From assembly GCA_015234045.1 (NCBI GenBank), contig JADFWU010000075.1, forward strand, positions 1 to 11,127: a DNA stretch of 11,127 nt, read 5' to 3'. The position numbers and the translations under genes were made by a program. Shown here piece after piece: positions 7,106 through 11,127 of the stretch (positions are counted from its first letter, which is position 1; every line of letters begins with the position of its first letter). The notes beneath the pieces are model-generated. The model did no database searches. It was not told the origin of the DNA and saw nothing but the letters and a program-made list of their open reading frames with translations. This stretch comes from Magnetococcales bacterium (GTDB lineage Bacteria > Pseudomonadota > Magnetococcia > Magnetococcales > JADFWU01).

Positions 7106-8074
7106 TTATTTCTTTTCACTCTCTGAGGTATGCTTCATCTGAGTCTCAATCTCTTTGACCTTTTCCAAGGTACTTTCAATCAATTGTCTATTGAATGAGA
7201 TCAAATCAGCCACCACGCCGATCATACTAATCAGCACACCAATCACCAGAAGAACACCGCCCAGAATGAGCGATTGGATATGACCACTGCCAGCATCTAC
7301 TAAATAAAAATAGAAAAAACGAAGGATGGGAAAAAGCCCTACAATGCCGAAGAACAATCCAACAGTCACAAAAAAACGCAACGGTGTCAGCATGGCGTAA
7401 ATACGCATCAATGTAAGACCAGAAAAGGCCAGAAATTGAGGTATGCTTTTAAACAAACGCGATTCTCTCAACTTCTCATTGGTGCCCACCGGAACAGAGA
7501 CGATGCTCATCTGTTTTCGACCCGCTTGGAGCAACATTTCAATGGTGTAACTGAATGAGGACACGATATGAATTTTGAGTGCGGCATCCCTTGAAATCGC
7601 TCTAAAACCACTCACAGCATCGGGCACATCGGTTTTTGACGCTCTACGCACAACCGCACTGCCCAAACGTGAAATAAACTTCTTTACCGGTGAGAAATGG
7701 GCGATTTTCTGCACCTGTCGGTCACCGATGACAATATCCGCTTCTCCGTCAATAATCGGCTGAACCAACCGCTGCACGTCACCACCGGCATATTGATTGT
7801 CACCATCGGTATTGACAATGATATCTGCACCGTTAAGCAAGGAATGATTCAATCCGGTCCGAAAAGCGGAAGCCAAACCTCGATTCCTACGATGCCGCAC
7901 CACATGATGCACACCCAACTCACGTGCCAACTCAGAGGTGTTGTCTTTGCTACCATCATCAATCACAAGATACTCAACAGTATCCACACCTTCCAGCGAA
8001 ACCGGCAGGTCCGCGATGGTGGCAGCAAGGGTCTTACTTTCGTTAAAGCAGGGAATTTGGATGATGACCTTCAT
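7106..8074 (-). CDS. GT2 glycosyltransferase, DPM1/GtrB-like, membrane anchored
   Basis: This is a family 2 glycosyltransferase that probably moves a sugar from a nucleotide donor to undecaprenyl phosphate at the inner membrane. Residues 1-215 form the GT-A domain, with IIQIPCFNESKTLAATI (4-20), VIDDGSKDNTSELA (37-50), the metal-binding TDGD (D90, D92) and a GDRQ loop near 117. Two C-terminal hydrophobic segments (about 232-260 and 267-292) would anchor it, and a charged tail rich in Glu and Lys ends the protein. The longest frame starts at a TTG at 8101, but the ATG at 8074 has a GGAAGGA ribosome binding site seven bases upstream and fits the family start MKVIIQIPCFNE, giving 322 residues. 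It faces away from the amidotransferase operon. Its sugar is unknown; a role in glycan or lipid-carrier assembly is inferred. Confidence 0.87.
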   Translation of the reverse strand: MKVIIQIPCFNESKTLAATIADLPVSLEGVDTVEYLVIDDGSKDNTSELARELGVHHVVRHRRNRGLASAFRTGLNHSLLNGADIIVNTDGDNQYAGGDVQRLVQPIIDGEADIVIGDRQVQKIAHFSPVKKFISRLGSAVVRRASKTDVPDAVSGFRAISRDAALKIHIVSSFSYTIEMLLQAGRKQMSIVSVPVGTNEKLRESRLFKSIPQFLAFSGLTLMRIYAMLTPLRFFVTVGLFFGIVGLFPILRFFYFYLVDAGSGHIQSLILGGVLLVIGVLISMIGVVADLISFNRQLIESTLEKVKEIETQMKHTSESEKK

Positions 8075-8272
8075 TGACCTGTCCTTCCAGGTTTGTCTCA
8101 ATAACGTTAAAGTCCATTGAGAAAAGCGACGATAATAAGTACAGGCTATTCTTTCAGCGCAGTGCTGTCCACACCTGGTCCACGACTGTTTAGATTTTGC
8201 AGGATAGCCTAAAAAACGCTGCTGCCGATGATTTATTTCTGTAACTATACTGGAAGGTAACGGATTCCGACC
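8075..8272. promoter_or_regulatory. Divergent promoter region of the GT2 gene and amidotransferase operon
   Basis: This 198-base gap must carry promoters for both directions. On the plus strand a good -10 hexamer, TATACT, lies shortly before the amidotransferase start, but the -35 region 17 bases upstream matches poorly. AGGCTAT (8143-8149) and ATAGCCT (8204-8210) are inverted arms 54 bases apart and could be an operator pair or chance. No clear riboswitch or sigma-54 site is visible. Confidence 0.4.
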
Positions 8273-9424
8273 ATGCTCACCTATTGTAAATCCTGCGTGA
8301 TGCCCTCAACCAAGCCGGATCTCGTTCTTGATGAGGCGGGCATCTGCAATGCGTGCCGCAGCTTTGAAAACCGGGAAACCATTGACTGGCAAAGCCGCCG
8401 GAAGGAACTTGAAACCATTTTACAACGCTTTCGAAGCAAAGACGGTGCCCACTGGGATTGTGTGGTTCCGGTCAGTGGCGGCAAGGATAGCGCCTATCAG
8501 GTTATCCGTATGTTGCAGCTGGACATGACACCTCTGGCGGTGGTTTCCACCACCTGTCATCAGTCGGAATTGGGCAGAAAAAATATTCAGAATTTGAAAA
8601 ATCTTGGCGTGGACATGGTGGAGATGTCGCCCAATCCGGTTGTTCGACGCAAACTGAACCGCATTGGCTTAACCCAAGTTGGCGATATATCTTGGCCCGA
8701 ACATGTTGGTATCTTCACAATTCCGGTCAATATGGCTGTCCGATTCAAGATTCCACTGATCATCTGGGGCGAGAACTCCCAAAACGAATATGGCGGTCCT
8801 GCTGCGGCCAGTGAGAACAATGTGCTTAACCGGCGATGGCTGGAAGAGTTCGGCGGCCTGCTTGGGTTGCGTGTGTCTGACATGATCGGGATGGAAGGTC
8901 TGAGTCGTCGTGATCTGGTGCCCTATCACTACCCTCAGGACGACGATTTGCAGCGGGTTGGCGTAACTGGGTTATTCCTTGGCTACTACCTGCCTTGGGA
9001 TGGTTATGCCAATGCGCTACTGGCTCAAGCACATGGTTTTCAAACCTTTGATTCAACCGTTGAGGGCTCTATTGTCAACTATGAAAATCTGGATAACCAT
9101 CAAACCGGAATTCACGACTATTTTAAATTTTTGAAGTTTGGTTTTGGACGCGCCACCGACATTGCCTGCCTGCATATTCGTCGCAATCGCATCACACGTG
9201 CGGATGGTCTCGAACTGATCGGCAAACATGATGGCAAATTTCCATGGACCTATCTTGGTAAACCCATTGAGGACATTCTTGAACCCCTGGATCTGAGTTT
9301 GGATCAGTTCATCAAAATCTGTGATCGATTTACCAATAAAAAAATCTTTAAACGCGATGCCAGAGGCAATTTGGTCAAAGATCGTTTTGGCAACCTCTCC
9401 AAACTCAATGATGACAACCCATGA
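8273..9424 (+). CDS. N-acetyl sugar amidotransferase (PseA/WbpG family)
   Basis: Enzymes of this family turn an acetamido group of a sugar into an acetamidino group, using ATP and ammonia supplied by a glutaminase partner. The 383-residue length is normal. Residues 5-28 hold two CxxC pairs (C5, C8, C25, C28) that probably bind zinc. The PP-loop VSGGKDSAYQV (67-77) activates the substrate with ATP. Later family blocks include LIIWGENSQNEYGGP and LGYYLPWDGY. PseA in Campylobacter is linked to the acetamidino form of pseudaminic acid, and WbpG in Pseudomonas acts with HisH2 and HisF2 on a diacetamido uronic acid. The pse genes close by favour the PseA role, but the substrate is not proven. The start is fixed by an in-frame stop 15 bases upstream, and the stop overlaps hisH as ATGA. 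Confidence 0.92.
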   Translation: MLTYCKSCVMPSTKPDLVLDEAGICNACRSFENRETIDWQSRRKELETILQRFRSKDGAHWDCVVPVSGGKDSAYQVIRMLQLDMTPLAVVSTTCHQSELGRKNIQNLKNLGVDMVEMSPNPVVRRKLNRIGLTQVGDISWPEHVGIFTIPVNMAVRFKIPLIIWGENSQNEYGGPAAASENNVLNRRWLEEFGGLLGLRVSDMIGMEGLSRRDLVPYHYPQDDDLQRVGVTGLFLGYYLPWDGYANALLAQAHGFQTFDSTVEGSIVNYENLDNHQTGIHDYFKFLKFGFGRATDIACLHIRRNRITRADGLELIGKHDGKFPWTYLGKPIEDILEPLDLSLDQFIKICDRFTNKKIFKRDARGNLVKDRFGNLSKLNDDNP

Positions 9425-10035
9425 CGGCCCTGATCATCGACTATGGTATGGGCAATCTCGGTTCAGTGCGGCGCTCTTTGGAAGAGTGCGGTGCTGATGT
9501 TGTCATTTCCCGCAATCCCAGTGATTTGGATCAGGCCAGCCATGTTGTTCTGCCCGGTGTTGGTGCGTTTCAAGATGGTATGAAACGCCTGACAGAATCC
9601 GGTTGGCCGGAGGCAATCCGTAAAACCGCACTGGATGAAGGCGTGCCCTTCCTTGGTATCTGCCTTGGCATGCAACTGCTGGCTACCACAGGCAGCGAAG
9701 GCGGCACGACATCGGGACTCAATTTAATTCCAGGACATGTAATCCGGTTTGAGACCGATGATCCAGAGATACGCATTCCGCATGTGGGATGGAATGAGGT
9801 TCATTTTTCTGAGCAAACATACCCTTTTGAAGAGATCCCCTCGGGCGGGGATTTTTATTTTGTCCATAGCTTCCATTTTCAACCAGACAATGCCGAATCC
9901 ATCGCCGCGACCACACCCTATTGCGGTGAATTTGTCTCAGTTGTTCGGAATAATCTCATTGTTGGTACTCAATTTCACCCTGAGAAGAGCAGTCGCTATG
10001 GACGTCAGCTTCTCAACAATTTTTTAGCGCTTTGA
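9421..10035 (+). CDS. HisH-type glutamine amidotransferase, ammonia donor for sugar amidination
   Basis: This is a 204-residue class I glutaminase of the HisH family, about the usual length. The nucleophile is C81 in GICLGMQLL; the catalytic pair is H186 and E188 in QFHPEKS. The N-terminal IDYGMGNLGSV and the LPGVGAF loop are also intact. It should hydrolyse glutamine and pass ammonia to the HisF-like partner encoded next. It is coupled to the amidotransferase by ATGA and is separated from the hisF-like gene by a single base. No other histidine genes are near, so it is most likely the HisH2-type paralog for surface sugars rather than the histidine pathway enzyme. Confidence 0.92.
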   Translation: MTALIIDYGMGNLGSVRRSLEECGADVVISRNPSDLDQASHVVLPGVGAFQDGMKRLTESGWPEAIRKTALDEGVPFLGICLGMQLLATTGSEGGTTSGLNLIPGHVIRFETDDPEIRIPHVGWNEVHFSEQTYPFEEIPSGGDFYFVHSFHFQPDNAESIAATTPYCGEFVSVVRNNLIVGTQFHPEKSSRYGRQLLNNFLAL

Positions 10036-10036
10036 T

Positions 10037-10810
10037 ATGCTTAAGACTCGATTGATACCAACACTGCTTTGGAAAAACTTTGGCTTGGTCAAAGGTGTAT
10101 CCTTCGACAGTTGGCGGCGGATTGGCACTGTTCTTCCTGCCATCAAAGTCTACAATACCCGTGATGTGGATGAGCTTGTTTTACTGGATATTGCAGCCAC
10201 TGATGAAGGACGGGAACCAGACTATGAGTCCATTGAAGAGCTGGCCGCAGAATGTTTTGTACCGTTCACCATCGGCGGAGGCATTACTGAAACAGCCCAT
10301 ATCCGCAATCTGCTCAAAGCCGGTGCGGATAAAGTGGTGATCAATAGCGCTGCCTATGAAAATCCACAATTGATTCAACAGGGTGCTAACCAGTTCGGCG
10401 CACAGTGTATCGTTGCCAGCATTGATGCCAAACGCACACCAGACGGTTCATATCGCTGTTTCAGCCATTGCGGGAGCAAAAAAACAAACCAACATCCTGC
10501 CAATTGGGCACAAACCCTGGAACAACTCGGCGCTGGCGAAATCCTGATCACTTCTGTGGATGAAGATGGTGTCATGAATGGCTATGACCTCCCTTTGATC
10601 AAAGCAATATCACAACGGGTTTCCATTCCGGTCATCGCCTCAGGCGGAGCCGGACACTATTCCCATTTTGTTGAAGCGATTCAACAAGCTGGAGCCTCAG
10701 CTGTAGCAGCGGCGAGTATGTTTCATTTTACCGAACAAACCCCAGCTGAAGGCAAACAACATATGGCTGAAAAGGGTATTGCAGTTCGCAATATTCGAAT
10801 TATTGGTTAA
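10037..10810 (+). CDS. HisF-like ammonia-channel subunit, paralog without histidine-cyclase active site
   Basis: This is a 257-residue TIM barrel closely related to HisF. In true HisF the first strand reads PCLDVKDG with the catalytic Asp11; here it reads PTLLWKNFG, so position 11 is leucine. The other catalytic aspartate, D130 in SIDAKR, is present. Residues R5, E46 and K99 match by position the charged gate described in Thermotoga HisF, and E168 the fourth (E167 there). The phosphate-binding ends INSAAY and ASGGAG are kept. The gene is therefore best read as the WbpH/HisF2-type subunit that receives ammonia from the HisH partner and hands it to the PP-loop amidotransferase. It is the last gene of the operon. 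Confidence 0.9.
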   Translation: MLKTRLIPTLLWKNFGLVKGVSFDSWRRIGTVLPAIKVYNTRDVDELVLLDIAATDEGREPDYESIEELAAECFVPFTIGGGITETAHIRNLLKAGADKVVINSAAYENPQLIQQGANQFGAQCIVASIDAKRTPDGSYRCFSHCGSKKTNQHPANWAQTLEQLGAGEILITSVDEDGVMNGYDLPLIKAISQRVSIPVIASGGAGHYSHFVEAIQQAGASAVAAASMFHFTEQTPAEGKQHMAEKGIAVRNIRIIG

Positions 10811-10884
10811 AAACCACTGAAAACGCATCCACCATCACTGTAAACAGTGTAATCACCGAGGCCGTCCTCTTTTGATATGGTCAT
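10807..10884 (-). CDS. Candidate 25-residue small protein
   Basis: On the minus strand a near-perfect Shine-Dalgarno sequence, TAAGGAGGTG, is placed six bases before an ATG at 10884. The frame runs 25 codons, begins MTISKEDG, includes YTVYSDGGC and ends VFSGF before a TAA whose bases overlap the stop of the hisF-like gene. The peptide is acidic, with one cysteine and no membrane segment. The upstream minus-strand sequence is AT-rich, with TTGTTC and TATACC 16 bases apart as a possible promoter. I do not recognise it; it could be a real small protein, a leader peptide or the decayed start of a longer gene. Such a good ribosome binding site seldom occurs by chance. Confidence 0.5.
   Translation of the reverse strand: MTISKEDGLGDYTVYSDGGCVFSGF
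10836..10849. repeat. Short palindrome CACTGTAAACAGTG
   Basis: Six-base arms CACTGT and ACAGTG flank two bases, inside the candidate small ORF and just past the hisF-like stop. It could be a regulator-binding site or part of a hairpin after the operon; there is no T-run. Confidence 0.35.
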
Positions 10885-11024
10885 TTTCCGCACCTCCTTA
10901 TAGCCATGGAACTTCTACAACCAAACGTACAGGATTTTACACACAAATGGTATATTTATTAATATGTTATGAACAATCCAAGCTGAAATTCAGACATAAT
11001 CTTAGACTGAGATTTGAAAAAAAC

Positions 11025-11055
11025 AAAAAAAGCCGCCCATAGGACGGCTTTTTTT
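11025..11055. terminator. Bidirectional rho-independent terminator
   Basis: Seven A bases, GCCGCCC, a 3-base loop, GGACGGC and seven T bases form a stem with one C-A mismatch, flanked by A and T runs. It would work on both strands. It lies 15 bases past the stop of the partial minus-strand gene, and can also stop plus-strand read-through from the amidotransferase operon. Confidence 0.85.
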
Positions 11056-11070
11056 ACACCGGGGAAACAA

Positions 11071-11127
11071 TTATTTTTTATAGTGATAAAATCTCTCATT
11101 AAGATATTCTGTCACTTGATCCACTTC
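11071..11127 (-). CDS. C-terminal end of an unidentified gene, partial
   Basis: From the right edge the minus strand reads 18 codons ending ERFYHYKK and a TAA at 11073-11071, followed closely by the strong terminator. That arrangement suggests the true end of a gene entering from the right. The tail is charged and aromatic and gives no clue to family. Confidence 0.5.
   Translation of the reverse strand, partial: EVDQVTEYLNERFYHYKK

Noticed and set aside
8074-8101. TTG start for the GT2 gene giving 331 residues
   Set aside because: The ATG at 8074 has a well-spaced ribosome binding site and begins with the family's usual N-terminus.
9421-10810. True histidine biosynthesis hisH-hisF
   Set aside because: No other his genes are near, the pair is coupled to a sugar amidotransferase, and the HisF-like protein lacks Asp11.
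1-11127. CRISPR array, tRNA or rRNA genes
   Set aside because: I saw no regularly spaced repeats and no tRNA-like or rRNA-like sequence in the intergenic stretches.

Overview
The window is part of a surface-sugar island from a motile Gram-negative bacterium, most likely a proteobacterium of moderate GC content. The evidence is a set of genes for pseudaminic acid (Pse), the nonulosonic acid that usually decorates flagellin, together with a sigma-54-type promoter and ordinary ATGA-coupled genes. I cannot name the species from sequence alone.

Left part, minus strand: pseI (pseudaminic acid synthase) is translationally coupled to a B12-type radical SAM enzyme that runs off the left edge. Divergent from it lies a 393-base AT-rich intergenic region. 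That region holds a good -24/-12 promoter for a signal-peptide-less protein with a lytic transglycosylase fold, in which the expected catalytic glutamate reads as glutamine. A convergent mobB (molybdenum cofactor accessory GTPase) follows on the minus strand.

Middle, plus strand: pseC (PLP aminotransferase) overlaps an SpsF-type cytidylyltransferase that probably plays the PseF role. Immediately downstream, where pseG often sits in such operons, is a frameshifted and N-terminally truncated IS630-family transposase. A minus-strand, membrane-anchored GT2 glycosyltransferase of the DPM/GtrB type converges on it, and its likely terminator lies inside the transposase remnant.

Right part, plus strand: a tight three-gene operon encodes an N-acetyl sugar amidotransferase (PseA/WbpG family), a HisH-type glutaminase and a HisF-like paralog. 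By analogy with WbpG/HisH2/HisF2, HisH releases ammonia from glutamine, the HisF-like subunit channels it, and the PP-loop enzyme converts an acetamido group to an acetamidino group, plausibly giving Pse5Ac7Am. The HisF paralog has lost one of the two catalytic aspartates of histidine biosynthesis but keeps the residues that line up with the ammonia gate. After it come a 25-codon minus-strand ORF with a near-perfect Shine-Dalgarno sequence, a strong bidirectional terminator, and the last 18 codons of an unidentified minus-strand gene.

Read together, the island makes the Pse backbone (PseC, PseI), activates it as CMP-Pse (SpsF-like) and modifies it by amidination and perhaps by a radical SAM step. 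PseB, PseH, PseG and the flagellin transferase are not present and would have to lie elsewhere.
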